A DNA stretch of 34,458 bases from Gemmatimonadota bacterium (GCA_003221035.1 QHUB01000042.1:1-34458), one strand, 5' to 3'; positions 8,329-16,173 are shown, numbered from the stretch's first letter. A program made the numbers and translations. The notes: generated by a model from the letters alone, not told the origin.

Positions 8329-9606
8329 ATGTCGACCGTCGACCGTCGTACGTTCCTAGGTGTCACCGGCAGTGCCGCAGCGGCGATGTTCATCAAACCC
8401 GAGCTCGTGCGCGGCACGCGCGCCAACTCCGCCATCCGAGTCGGCCTGCTGGGTTGCGGGGGACGCGGCACCGAGGACGCGTCGAACCTCGTGGACACCG
8501 GGGGTGCGCAAGTCGTCGCGCTCGCCGACCTGTTCCAGGACCAGCTCGACGCGGCGCGCGCCCATTTCGATGAGATGCAGCAGGCAAAAGGCTACGCGGC
8601 GCTCGATGCGAGGCGGTTGTTCGTCGGCCCGCATGCCTTCGAGCAAATCGCCGCTTCGAAAGACGTGGACGCGATCGTCGTCGCCACCCCGCCCTTCTTC
8701 CACGTGCAGCACCTCGAGACCGTCGTCGCGGGAGGCAAACACGTCTACCTCGAGAAGCCGGTGGCCGTCGACGTGCCCGGCGCGAAGCGCGTGCTCGACA
8801 TCGGCAAGCGCGCGCAGGGCAAGCTCAGTCTCGACGTCGGTTTTCAGATCCGCGACTGCCCGCCGTTCGTCGAGCTCGTGAACCGCATCCACAACGGCGC
8901 GATCGGCAACATCGTCTGCGCCGAGGCCTACTATCTGACCGGCTACATCGACCGGCCGCCATGGCCCAATGCGTCACCCGCGGAGCGCCGGTTGCGGAAC
9001 TGGGTGCACGATCGCGTGCTCTCGGGCGATATCATCGTCGAGCAGAACATCCATGTCATCGACATCTGCAACTGGGTGCTCCAGGGGCATCCGCTGAAAG
9101 TCGCCGCGACCGGAGGACGCGCCGGGCGTCCCGCGGACGATGGCGACTGCTACGGCAACTACAACGCCGTCTTCCACTATCCGAACGACGTGAAGGTCAC
9201 GTTCAGCTCGACGCAGTTCGCCAAAGGCTGGTGGGACGTCAGCGAGCGCTTCTTCGGAACCAAGGGCACCGCCATCTCCCCCTACACCGGCCCACTCGGC
9301 ATTTGGGGCGACCAACCGTGGCAGGCGCCGCTCGTCGTGCAGCAGGGCGCCCAGCCGGCGGCGTTTTCAGTCACCGGCAACTTCACATCCAACCTCCAGG
9401 ATGCCGACGCCGAGAAGAAAAAAGCGTTCATCGAGAGCATCAACAGCGGGAAGTTTCACAACCAGGCGGACAAGGGCGCCGAATCCGCCCTCTCGTGCAT
9501 CATGGCACGGACCGCCGCCTATACGGGACGTGAAGTGACGTGGGACGATCTGCTGAAATCGACTGAGGTGTGGGACGCTAAACTCGATCTGACCAAGCTG
9601 GGCTGA
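8329..9606 (+). CDS. Tat-exported Gfo/Idh/MocA-family oxidoreductase
   Basis: A 425-residue NAD(P)-dependent sugar oxidoreductase. Residues 5-20 carry a twin-arginine signal (DRRTFLG at 5-11 followed by an Ala-rich segment). The Rossmann loop GLLGCGGRG is at 39-47, the catalytic-lysine motif EKP at 142-144, and VEQNIHVIDICNW near 237-249 holds a His expected in the active site. Tat export fits an enzyme that must fold with its nicotinamide cofactor before crossing the membrane, as known for Zymomonas glucose-fructose oxidoreductase. The ATG at 8329 follows GGAGG by 4 nt; upstream in-frame codons overlap GH27. It lies 20 nt after GH27 and 7 nt before the TIM-barrel gene. The likely role is oxidation of a sugar hydroxyl on glycosides in the periplasm; the substrate is unknown. 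Confidence 0.92.
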   Translation: MSTVDRRTFLGVTGSAAAAMFIKPELVRGTRANSAIRVGLLGCGGRGTEDASNLVDTGGAQVVALADLFQDQLDAARAHFDEMQQAKGYAALDARRLFVGPHAFEQIAASKDVDAIVVATPPFFHVQHLETVVAGGKHVYLEKPVAVDVPGAKRVLDIGKRAQGKLSLDVGFQIRDCPPFVELVNRIHNGAIGNIVCAEAYYLTGYIDRPPWPNASPAERRLRNWVHDRVLSGDIIVEQNIHVIDICNWVLQGHPLKVAATGGRAGRPADDGDCYGNYNAVFHYPNDVKVTFSSTQFAKGWWDVSERFFGTKGTAISPYTGPLGIWGDQPWQAPLVVQQGAQPAAFSVTGNFTSNLQDADAEKKKAFIESINSGKFHNQADKGAESALSCIMARTAAYTGREVTWDDLLKSTEVWDAKLDLTKLG

Positions 9607-9613
9607 GGCTCTC

Positions 9614-10480
9614 ATGTCCACGACACGTCGCGAATTCGTGATGACTTCTCTGGCAGTCGCGGGACTCTCGCGGCTGCCCGTCCGTGCGGCGCCGCCGGCA
9701 CTCAAAAAAGGCCTCGTCTTCGACATGGTCTCGGACAAGCTGAGCTACGCCGATCGCTTCAAGCAGGTCCGCGACTCGGGCTTCGAGGTGGTGCAGGCAC
9801 TGACCGAACCCGATGGGGGCAAGGCGCAGGAGATGAAGCAGGCCGCGGACGCCGCCGGTATCCGCATCGATTCGGTCATGAACGTAGACCACTGGCAGTA
9901 TCCGCTTTCGTCGAACGACCCCGCCGTCATCGAGAAGAGCCTGAACGGCATGCGGACGTCGCTGCACAACGCGCAGCTCTGGGGCTCTGATGTGGTGCTG
10001 CTCGTCCCCGCCGTCGTCAATGGCCAGACTTCCTATCGCGACGCCTGGACGCGCTCGCAAGCGCAGATTCGGAAGCTCATCCCTCTGGCTCAGGAGCTGA
10101 AAGTCGTCATCGGCATCGAGGAGGTCTGGAACAAGTTCCTGCTCAGTCCCCTCGAGATGGCGCAGTACATCGACGAGTTCAAGAGCCCGTGGATCAAGGC
10201 CTGGTTCGATGTCGGCAACGTCGTGCTCTATGGCTATCCGCAGGATTGGATCCGCACGCTGGGCAAGCGGGTCGTCAAAGTCCATTTGAAGGATTTCAAG
10301 CGGAAAGAGGGCGGGTACGACTGGGTAAACCTTGGCGAGGGCGACGTGGACTGGCCCGCCGTACGCGCGGCATTCACGGCGATCGGCTATGGCGGCAGCG
10401 TCATCGCCGAGCTGGAGCAGGGCGATGCGGCGTATTTGAGCGACGTCAGCCGCCGCATCGACCGCCTACTCCTCGGCTAG
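9614..10480 (+). CDS. Tat-exported sugar isomerase/epimerase-like TIM barrel
   Basis: A 288-residue protein of the xylose-isomerase-like TIM-barrel superfamily. An N-terminal RR motif (TTRREFVMTS) with a hydrophobic stretch to LPVRAAP indicates Tat export. The expected divalent-metal ligands are visible: E169/E170 in IGIEEVW, D199 in AWFDVGN, H224 in VKVHLKDF and E266 in SVIAELE. Members act as isomerases, epimerases or, in oxidative glycoside pathways, as lyases on keto-sugars. It lies 7 nt after the Tat-exported oxidoreductase, so the two probably act in sequence. A hydroxypyruvate-isomerase-type label is possible, but periplasmic location and partner argue for a keto-glycoside substrate. 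Its stop converges with the hydrolase stop 5 nt away. Confidence 0.88.
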   Translation: MSTTRREFVMTSLAVAGLSRLPVRAAPPALKKGLVFDMVSDKLSYADRFKQVRDSGFEVVQALTEPDGGKAQEMKQAADAAGIRIDSVMNVDHWQYPLSSNDPAVIEKSLNGMRTSLHNAQLWGSDVVLLVPAVVNGQTSYRDAWTRSQAQIRKLIPLAQELKVVIGIEEVWNKFLLSPLEMAQYIDEFKSPWIKAWFDVGNVVLYGYPQDWIRTLGKRVVKVHLKDFKRKEGGYDWVNLGEGDVDWPAVRAAFTAIGYGGSVIAELEQGDAAYLSDVSRRIDRLLLG

Positions 10481-10485
10481 GCTCT

Positions 10486-11445
10486 CTAACGGCCAGGGGT
10501 GGCGGGGGCTGGGGTCGCGGCACCAGCAGGCCACCGCCCGGCGAAGAACTCCTGCAGCGGTGCGTTCACGGCGTCCGGTTTCTCGAGCAACGCCAGATGG
10601 CCAAGACCGGGGAGAGTCAGTAACCGGGCGCCGGGGATTGCGGCGGCCCACGCCTTCGCCCCCGCCGGGTTCGCAAAATAGTCGCGCTCGGCCTGCACGA
10701 CGAGCGTCTGCGCCGTGATCGCGCGCGCCGGCCCCGTGAGATCCCAGGATCCTGACGTGCTGCCGAGGTAGCCAAGCCACAACAGAGAGGCGTCCAGATT
10801 CTCGTTCGGTACGGCACACCAGCTCGGATCGACGCGCGATAGCGACGCGGGATCCCCGACGAACCATCCTCCACTCGCCTTCCAGAATTGCCGGCAGATC
10901 GCCTCATGACTTCCACCACTCGAGCGCAGCCGCATCATTTCGCGTTGGGCACTCGAATCGATCCGGGTGGTGCGCTCAGGCGGGCGGTAGGAGCTCTGCG
11001 CGTCCGCCGTCGGAGCAATCGGATTGACCAGCGCGAGTCGCGTCACGCGATCGGGATGCGCGGCGGCATATGCGGACACGACCAAGCCGTTCACGGAAAC
11101 GCCGACGAGACTCATCTTCTCCATCCGGAAGAACTGCCGCAGCGTTTCGAGGTCGTGCAGGATCGAGTCCATCGCGATGCGGGACGTACCGGCGGTGTCG
11201 GAGCGGCCGCGGCCGAGCAGGTCGTAGAAAATGACCGTATGACTCTTGGTGAGCGGCTGCAGCGCGCTGGACCAGAACACGGCGCCCGGCACGACGATCG
11301 TGTCGCCCTTCCCCGCCAGTTCGTAATACAGGCGGCCGCCGGAAGGCAGCGGGACCCATCCCGGCCCCGAGCCGGGGGACGGCGTCCGTTGCGCGGCGCA
11401 TGCGCAGCACAGCGTGAGGAGAAACACGAGCAGCGGTCTCTGCAT
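10486..11445 (-). CDS. Exported alpha/beta hydrolase
   Basis: A 319-residue alpha/beta-hydrolase-fold protein with a hydrophobic N-terminus (LLVFLLTLCCACA), either a signal peptide or a lipoprotein anchor. The oxyanion region VVPGAVFW, the nucleophile S117 in VGVSVNG, the acid D255 in QAERDY and the base H283 in GLGHLALLEKP make a complete triad. The elbow reads G-x-S-x-N rather than the common G-x-S-x-G, an unusual substitution next to the serine turn. The substrate cannot be inferred. The C-terminus ends in an Ala/Pro-rich tail. The ribosome binding site GAGGGG is inside the 3' arm of an 11-bp stem (11450-11516), which may limit translation. Confidence 0.88.
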   Translation of the reverse strand: MQRPLLVFLLTLCCACAAQRTPSPGSGPGWVPLPSGGRLYYELAGKGDTIVVPGAVFWSSALQPLTKSHTVIFYDLLGRGRSDTAGTSRIAMDSILHDLETLRQFFRMEKMSLVGVSVNGLVVSAYAAAHPDRVTRLALVNPIAPTADAQSSYRPPERTTRIDSSAQREMMRLRSSGGSHEAICRQFWKASGGWFVGDPASLSRVDPSWCAVPNENLDASLLWLGYLGSTSGSWDLTGPARAITAQTLVVQAERDYFANPAGAKAWAAAIPGARLLTLPGLGHLALLEKPDAVNAPLQEFFAGRWPAGAATPAPATPGR

Positions 11446-11449
11446 GGAA

Positions 11450-11516
11450 CCCCTCGCCTTCCAAGGTGGCGGCCTGACTGTACGCTCTGCCCGGATAGTC
11501 AGCCGAAGGCGAGGGG
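11450..11516 (-). promoter_or_regulatory. Nested stem that buries the hydrolase ribosome binding site
   Basis: Read on the minus strand, the spacer after the creatininase-family gene holds an 11-bp perfect stem (11506-11516 with 11450-11460; CCCCTCGCCTT and its complement). A second 8-bp stem lies inside it (11497-11504 with 11471-11479, one bulged base) around a 17-nt loop. The 3' arm contains the Shine-Dalgarno-like GAGGGG of the alpha/beta hydrolase, whose ATG is 4 nt further on. There is no T-run, so a simple terminator is less likely. Seen: the pairing. Inferred: translational control of the downstream gene. Confidence 0.6.
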
Positions 11517-11536
11517 GAGGTTATTGGGCTTTGGTT

Positions 11537-12454
11537 CTACTGCGGCGTATCCAGCGGATGTTTGCTCCGCTCGTAGAACTCGGTCTGGAGTCGCAGGCTT
11601 TCCGCGTCGGCTTTGACCGCACGAATCGACTGGACGATCGTGCTCGTCCACGCCTTGACCTCGAAGTCGCCGAGCTCGCGCGAGGCGACGGCGCCTTCAC
11701 CGGCGTAGTGATTCGGAAAGCGCGCGTACCACCAAATCCCGGTGTAGAGCCCTTCCGGGAGTCCCTTGAGCCGCCCCTGATCGGCGCCCGACTCCTGACG
11801 CGCGCGATCGAGGTGCACCAGATCCGGTCGCGCGATCATGGTCACCGACGTCTCGCTCTCCCCCGCGTGCATGTCGGTCGACCGATCGGACTTGTGTGCC
11901 GGCTCGCCCGGCGCGCTGCGCGCGATGCTCTGCACGTAGACGACATAGTCGTGCGGCATCTCGAGCTGTGATTGGGAGAAATAGGGCAGCAAGCTGTTGT
12001 TGCCGCCGTGCCCGTTCACGATAATGATCTTCTTGCAGCCATTCCGCGCCATCTCGTCCGTCGTCTCCTGCAGCAGCTGCAGCTGGAGGCCGCGACTGTA
12101 CGCGACGGTCCCCGGCTCATGCTTCGCTTCGAAGATCTGACCGAAGTAGTACTCGGGAAACACGACGGCGTACTCTTGCTGCGCCGCATTGATCGCGACG
12201 TAGCGCACGTTGATGAGATCGTTGCCGAGCGGCAGATGCGGGCCATGCTTCTCCATGATGCCGAACGGCAGGAGGCAGGTGCCCTGCGCCCGCGTGATGG
12301 CATCCTTGAAGTCTGCGGCGGTTAATTCTTCCCAATGCACCGACAGCTTGGCTTGTGCGGGGGCGGCCGGGGGGGCCGCTGGGGCGGGCGGGTTCTGCGC
12401 TGCCACCATCGTGGCGCACAGGACGTTGACGGCAAGCAACAGGGTCTTGCGCAA
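11537..12454 (-). CDS. Exported creatininase-family protein
   Basis: A 305-residue member of the creatinine amidohydrolase family with a Sec signal peptide (LLLAVNVLCATMVAAQ) and an Ala/Pro linker (residues 21-35). The metal-site motif GIMEKHGPHLPLGND places E68, H70 and D79, and NGHGGN places H149; DMHAGESET supplies a further Glu. These match the dinuclear metal ligands of creatininase. The family also hydrolyses formamides and cyclic amides in cofactor and purine pathways, so creatinine itself should not be assumed. It starts with TTG at 12454, with GGAGG 6-9 nt upstream. It is divergent from the lipoprotein gene at 12524, with a 69-bp shared upstream region. Confidence 0.9.
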   Translation of the reverse strand: MRKTLLLAVNVLCATMVAAQNPPAPAAPPAAPAQAKLSVHWEELTAADFKDAITRAQGTCLLPFGIMEKHGPHLPLGNDLINVRYVAINAAQQEYAVVFPEYYFGQIFEAKHEPGTVAYSRGLQLQLLQETTDEMARNGCKKIIIVNGHGGNNSLLPYFSQSQLEMPHDYVVYVQSIARSAPGEPAHKSDRSTDMHAGESETSVTMIARPDLVHLDRARQESGADQGRLKGLPEGLYTGIWWYARFPNHYAGEGAVASRELGDFEVKAWTSTIVQSIRAVKADAESLRLQTEFYERSKHPLDTPQ

Positions 12455-12523
12455 GATTCCTCCGTGAGGGTAGCGGGGTAGGAACTTGGTGCGCGAAACC
12501 GCTTCCCGACAAGTGGAGGAATA

Positions 12524-12865
12524 ATGAAAGGAAAGCTGCTCGCTCTGGCCTTACTCACCGCGGGGTGCGCTCGCCACTCCGGGAGCTCGGCCGCACCGGA
12601 GCCTGAACAGAAGACGACCGTTCAGGTGAAGAACCAGAACTTTTCCGACATGAACGTCTTCGTCCTGGGAGCGGGTCAGCGCGTCCGGCTGGGCTTCGTC
12701 ACGGGACTCTCAACACAGACGTTCACGCTGCCCGCCGACATCGTCCGCATCTCACCCCAAATCCAGTTCGAGATTCACCCGATTGGCGCGAACCGGAACC
12801 CGATCAGCGAAACGATCAACGTGATCCCGGGTGATCAGGTGACGCTGACGATTCCGCCTCAGTAG
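12524..12865 (+). CDS. Small lipoprotein of unknown function
   Basis: A 113-residue protein with a clear lipoprotein signal (LALALLTAGC, cysteine at residue 15). The rest is predicted beta-rich: TVQVKNQNFSDMNVFVL, RLGFVTGLSTQTFTLP and a closing INVIPGDQVTLTIPP, which looks like a small beta-sandwich with a terminal strand. I recognise no catalytic motif. It has a good ribosome site (GGAGG, 4-5 nt before ATG). Its last 7 bp overlap the end of the convergent lipoprotein gene on the other strand. Confidence 0.8.
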   Translation: MKGKLLALALLTAGCARHSGSSAAPEPEQKTTVQVKNQNFSDMNVFVLGAGQRVRLGFVTGLSTQTFTLPADIVRISPQIQFEIHPIGANRNPISETINVIPGDQVTLTIPPQ

Positions 12866-13944
12866 GAGAGGCGAGCGGGGAGCCGCGTCGATGCTGGAAT
12901 GCCGCCCAATGGCCACAGTTGTACAGCAAAATGGGCGACGACATGGACCGTGTCGGCGCTGACGGTCGAATCGTTGGTCCACAGCGCCAGGGGTGCGTCG
13001 AGCGTGCCCTGGATCTCACCGTAATACGCGTCGGTCGGGGCGACGAAGTTCGTGACACTCAGAGTGCCGCCCGCCGACAGTGCCAGGCGGGGATCGTCGC
13101 GATAATACAGCGCCGAGAATACCGCCGGCCATTGTGCGGCGTCCGCATGGATCGCCGGCGTCAGGTGACCGAGCGGATAGGTGCCGACTGCGGGAGCAGC
13201 GATCCGGACCTCCTGCGAGATCTCGTACGGAAAACTCGGCCCCGGCGCTCGGTCGAAATCCGATTCCCACGAGACGAACCTCCCGCCGTGGTCGTCATCG
13301 ACCGACTGACCGACGGTGACAAGCGAGGACCCGACCAGAGGGCCGCCGCCGCTCAACGTCACTGTGACGTTCGGACGCAGATAGTGATACCAGTGCGCCG
13401 CGAAGACCGCGTGCACGGCGATGGTATCGTGGGTCTCGACCGGTCCGCCGATACCTGCCGTCAGCCGGACCGCGTGAAAGTCCATCGTCCCACTCAGGAG
13501 TCCCGGATCGAGGCCGGGTCGCGGGGGATAGGCGGCGTTGGACACGGTGAGCGTACCGCCCGGAATGCTCGCGAACAATGACGAGTCCATGATCACGTAC
13601 GCCGCCGGCTGCTGCGTCGGGACGGCGCCGTAGACGTATCGTGTGATTGTGAAAGACCCGGCTTGGAGGCGGCCCGGAAACACCACCGTCATGTTGCGAA
13701 CGTTCGCGCTGTCGATCCCCGCGCCGCCGAGCAACGAGAGCTCGCCCGTGTCGGCGGCCATCAGGTCCCGGAACTGGCCGAACGCGGACCAGGTATTGGA
13801 GTAGGACAGTTTTCCCGAGATCTGGACCAGCATCATTCCGGAATCGGGAGACTCGTCGGGTCGATCGGATGGGGCTGAGCTCTCGCTGCACGCCGCAAGC
13901 GCGAGGAACAACGGGAATGCAGCGGCGAGACGCCGCGCGCCCAC
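12859..13944 (-). CDS. Lipoprotein with a duplicated beta-rich domain, unknown function
   Basis: A 361-residue protein starting with GTG; signal and lipobox are LFLALAAC (Cys19). Two copies of one domain are visible. Copy 1 (about 95-185) has AGSFTI, GGTLTVSN at 129-136, LLSGTMDF and DTIAVHAVFAAHW. Copy 2 (about 253-344) has VGTYPL, GGTLSVTN at 292-299, EIQGTLDA and DTVHVVAHFAVQLW. The order and spacing agree closely, which indicates an internal duplication. I do not recognise a named family. It lies 14 nt downstream of tatA on the same strand and may be transcribed with it. A surface or periplasmic binding role is possible but unproven. Confidence 0.75.
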   Translation of the reverse strand: MGARRLAAAFPLFLALAACSESSAPSDRPDESPDSGMMLVQISGKLSYSNTWSAFGQFRDLMAADTGELSLLGGAGIDSANVRNMTVVFPGRLQAGSFTITRYVYGAVPTQQPAAYVIMDSSLFASIPGGTLTVSNAAYPPRPGLDPGLLSGTMDFHAVRLTAGIGGPVETHDTIAVHAVFAAHWYHYLRPNVTVTLSGGGPLVGSSLVTVGQSVDDDHGGRFVSWESDFDRAPGPSFPYEISQEVRIAAPAVGTYPLGHLTPAIHADAAQWPAVFSALYYRDDPRLALSAGGTLSVTNFVAPTDAYYGEIQGTLDAPLALWTNDSTVSADTVHVVAHFAVQLWPLGGIPASTRLPARLSY

Positions 13945-13958
13945 GAAGGCCCGCGCGA

Positions 13959-14201
13959 TTACTGGCTCAACCGCTTCGGTGCTCCACTGCTCGCCGAAGG
14001 AACGTTGCCCTGCTCGCCTTGACGAGGAGGCGGCGGCGGCAACTCTTCGCTGGAGGACCCAATCTCTCGCAGTCCCGCCTTGAACTCATTAATCCCCTTC
14101 CCGATGGAACGCCCGATCTCGGGAATACGCTTGCTGCCGAACAGCAGCATGATGATCACGACAAGAATCAGGATATGCCAAATGCTCAGGTCAGCTAACA
14201 C
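13959..14201 (-). CDS. tatA: Sec-independent protein translocase subunit TatA/E
   Basis: An 80-residue protein with one N-terminal transmembrane helix (WHILILVVIIMLLFG), the hinge FGSKRIPEIG, and an amphipathic helix RSIGKGINEFKAGLREI, then a Pro-rich acidic tail. This is the standard TatA/TatE layout and length. TatA polymerises with TatBC to carry folded proteins across the inner membrane. It starts with GTG at 14201, with GGAG 6 nt upstream. No tatB or tatC is present here. Tat-type signals occur on the products at 8329, 9614 and 15550, so its cargo is partly encoded nearby. Confidence 0.93.
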   Translation of the reverse strand: MLADLSIWHILILVVIIMLLFGSKRIPEIGRSIGKGINEFKAGLREIGSSSEELPPPPPRQGEQGNVPSASSGAPKRLSQ

Positions 14202-14292
14202 GTCTACTCCAGGTTATGGGTGACGCATTCAAGTCTCGTCCCGCGAATGTAACCCATTGTGCGAGGCACGGGAAATGCGAGACGGCAGCGCC

Positions 14293-15543
14293 ATGAAACG
14301 GCTGGTCCTGCTCCTGGTCCTGTTCGCGGCCTGCTCCGGCACCACGCCCCCGCCCGTACCTCCAGTGCCGCCGCCCGCTTCTCCACCAGCGCCGCCACCA
14401 CCACCACCCCCGCCGCCGCCGCAGCCGCCGCCGCCCCCGCCGCCGCCGCCGCCGCCGCCCCCGCCGCCGCCACCGCCGCCGCCTGCGCCGGCGCTGCAGT
14501 CGCTCGGCACATTCGTGGCACCGGTGTTTGCGACGTCAGCGCCCGGCGATTCGGACCGGCTCTTTGTCATTGAGCAGGCGGGACGCGTGCGCATTCTCAA
14601 GCGGGACACCCTGCTCGCGACGCCGTTCCTGGACCTCCGCGGCAAGATCGCCTCGGATGGCGAACGCGGCCTGCTCAGCATCGCCTTTCACCCGCAGTAT
14701 GCCAGCAACGGCCGGGTGTATGTCTATCTCGACAATCTGGATGGCGACATCCGCATCGTTCGCTACACCGTCTCGGCGAACCCCGACGTCGCCGATGAAT
14801 CGTCGGCGGACACGGTCATCGCGATTCCACACCCCGACTACGACAACCACAACGGCGGCCAGCTGCAGTTCGGCAGGGATGGCAAGTTGTACGCGGCCAC
14901 CGGCGACGGCGGTGGCGGCGGCGATCCCAATGGAAACGCGCAGAACACGAGTCGGCTACTTGGCAAGCTGCTCAGGCTCGACGTGGACGTCGCCATCGGT
15001 CACGCGATTCCCGCCGACAATCCGCTCGGGTCGGAGGTCTGGGCGTACGGGCTGCGCAATCCGTGGCGCTTCTCGTTCGATCGCGCGAATGGTGATCTCT
15101 ATATCGGCGACGTGGGACAGGCGAATTGGGAAGAAGTCGATGTCGCGCCGGCGAGCGCCGGCCTCGGCAAGGGCGCGAACTACGGCTGGAACGGCATGGA
15201 AGGAATGCACTGCTACCAGCCCGCGACCGGCTGCGATCAATCAGGCAAGACGCCGCCGGTTCTCGAGTACGATCACTCGGCCGGCAACTGCACCATCATC
15301 GGCGGCTACGTGTACCGCGGTACGCGCGTGTCCGCGCTCGCCGAGCACTACTTGTACGCCGACTATTGTTCGGGGGTCGTGAAGAGCTTTCGGTATGTCG
15401 CTGGCGCGGTGACAGACCAGCGCGACTGGACGGCGGAGCTCTCACCGGGACGATTTGTCACATCGTTTGGGCAGGATGCGCGCGGCGAGCTCTACATCAT
15501 GACGCAGGGCGGCACCCTGTACCGGATCGTACCGAAGCCCTAA
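14293..15543 (+). CDS. PQQ-type sugar dehydrogenase propeller lipoprotein with proline tract
   Basis: A 416-residue protein starting at the ATG that opens the lipoprotein signal LVLLLVLFAAC (Cys14); an in-frame ATG at 14275 is a weaker alternative. Residues 19-64 are almost all proline and act as a spacer. The following six-bladed propeller has the glucose/sorbosone dehydrogenase motifs LLSIAFHPQY, HNGGQLQFGRDGKLY, WAYGLRNPWRFSFD and IGDVGQANWEEVD, then GGYVYRG and a final GELYIMTQGGTLYRI. Soluble aldose dehydrogenases of this family oxidise sugars with PQQ and calcium, but many relatives are uncharacterised. Anchoring plus spacer suggests a surface-displayed enzyme. It is divergent from tatA and converges on the DsrE-like gene with a 6-bp gap. 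Confidence 0.88.
   Translation: MKRLVLLLVLFAACSGTTPPPVPPVPPPASPPAPPPPPPPPPPQPPPPPPPPPPPPPPPPPPPPAPALQSLGTFVAPVFATSAPGDSDRLFVIEQAGRVRILKRDTLLATPFLDLRGKIASDGERGLLSIAFHPQYASNGRVYVYLDNLDGDIRIVRYTVSANPDVADESSADTVIAIPHPDYDNHNGGQLQFGRDGKLYAATGDGGGGGDPNGNAQNTSRLLGKLLRLDVDVAIGHAIPADNPLGSEVWAYGLRNPWRFSFDRANGDLYIGDVGQANWEEVDVAPASAGLGKGANYGWNGMEGMHCYQPATGCDQSGKTPPVLEYDHSAGNCTIIGGYVYRGTRVSALAEHYLYADYCSGVVKSFRYVAGAVTDQRDWTAELSPGRFVTSFGQDARGELYIMTQGGTLYRIVPKP
14392..14484 (+). repeat. CCN (mainly CCG) triplet tract encoding polyproline
   Basis: There are 31 consecutive codons: 10 Pro, one Gln (CAG at 14422), then 20 Pro, mostly CCG with a few CCC, CCA and CCT. The tract is in frame, so copy-number change would alter spacer length without breaking the protein. 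Runs of this length depend on elongation factor P for translation. Confidence 0.9.
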
Positions 15544-15549
15544 GCCTCG

Positions 15550-16173
15550 CTACGACCTGACGTACGCGAAGCCGTGCTCCTGCGCCTTGGTCATGGCAAT
15601 GATCGCGGCGGGCACGATGACCACCCCCGGCAGCGCGTGCGCCCGCAGATCGGCGTGAATCTCCGCCGCGCTGCCAAGCCCCTGTTTCTCGAGCCGCCCC
15701 GACCAGCGCTGCAGGGAGTTATTGCAGAGCAGGAATACGGCGCCGCGGCGCTGCAGCGACTCGATCGAGCTCTCAGGCGTGCCGTCGCCCACGGGATCGC
15801 CGGGCTGTGGGTGCGCGAAATAGTTGCGCACGAGCGGGGCGCTGGTCGTTGTGTCGCTGAGATTGAGCGCCGCGCCGAGTTTGTACTTGGCCCACATCTC
15901 GTCCTGAACTCCGAAGGGCGCGGTCCGGGCATAGAGCACGACGACGACGCTGACATCGCGCTCGGGCACGCCGTAGGCGTCGCGCCAGATATCGAGATAG
16001 CTGCGCACGTGGCGCAACACGGTCCCGCCATCCGGCTCGGGCGCGTCGAACAGTTGGCGGTGCTTTCCCTTGAGCTGCCCGAGCCACGCATCGGAATTCG
16101 AGGCTGGCCGCTCGAGCGCCGGGACGGCACTGAGTGCGGCGACCGTACTAAGGAAGGTGCGGCGATCGGTCAT
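15550..16173 (-). CDS. Tat-signal protein, probably DsrE-like
   Basis: A 207-residue protein that begins at the ATG at 16173 (GGAGGA 5 nt upstream). Residues 3-20 form a twin-arginine signal, TDRRTFLSTVAALSAVPAL. The C-terminal half resembles DsrE/DsrF-fold proteins: GAVFLLCNNSL, LPGVVIVPAAIIAMTKAQEHGFAYVRS-like ending, with one Cys in the usual position before an Asn. DsrE-fold proteins carry sulfur on a cysteine or have no known role. The N-terminal part (KHRQLFDAPEPDGGTVLRH, SYLDIWRDAYG) is not known to me. The ATG overlaps the stop of the upstream permease as ATGA, so expression is coupled. The DsrE assignment is from pattern only. Confidence 0.65.
   Translation of the reverse strand: MTDRRTFLSTVAALSAVPALERPASNSDAWLGQLKGKHRQLFDAPEPDGGTVLRHVRSYLDIWRDAYGVPERDVSVVVVLYARTAPFGVQDEMWAKYKLGAALNLSDTTTSAPLVRNYFAHPQPGDPVGDGTPESSIESLQRRGAVFLLCNNSLQRWSGRLEKQGLGSAAEIHADLRAHALPGVVIVPAAIIAMTKAQEHGFAYVRS

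Noticed and set aside
12456-12522. 8-bp inverted repeat ATTCCTCC / GGAGGAAT
   Set aside because: It is simply the two Shine-Dalgarno sites of divergent genes facing each other.
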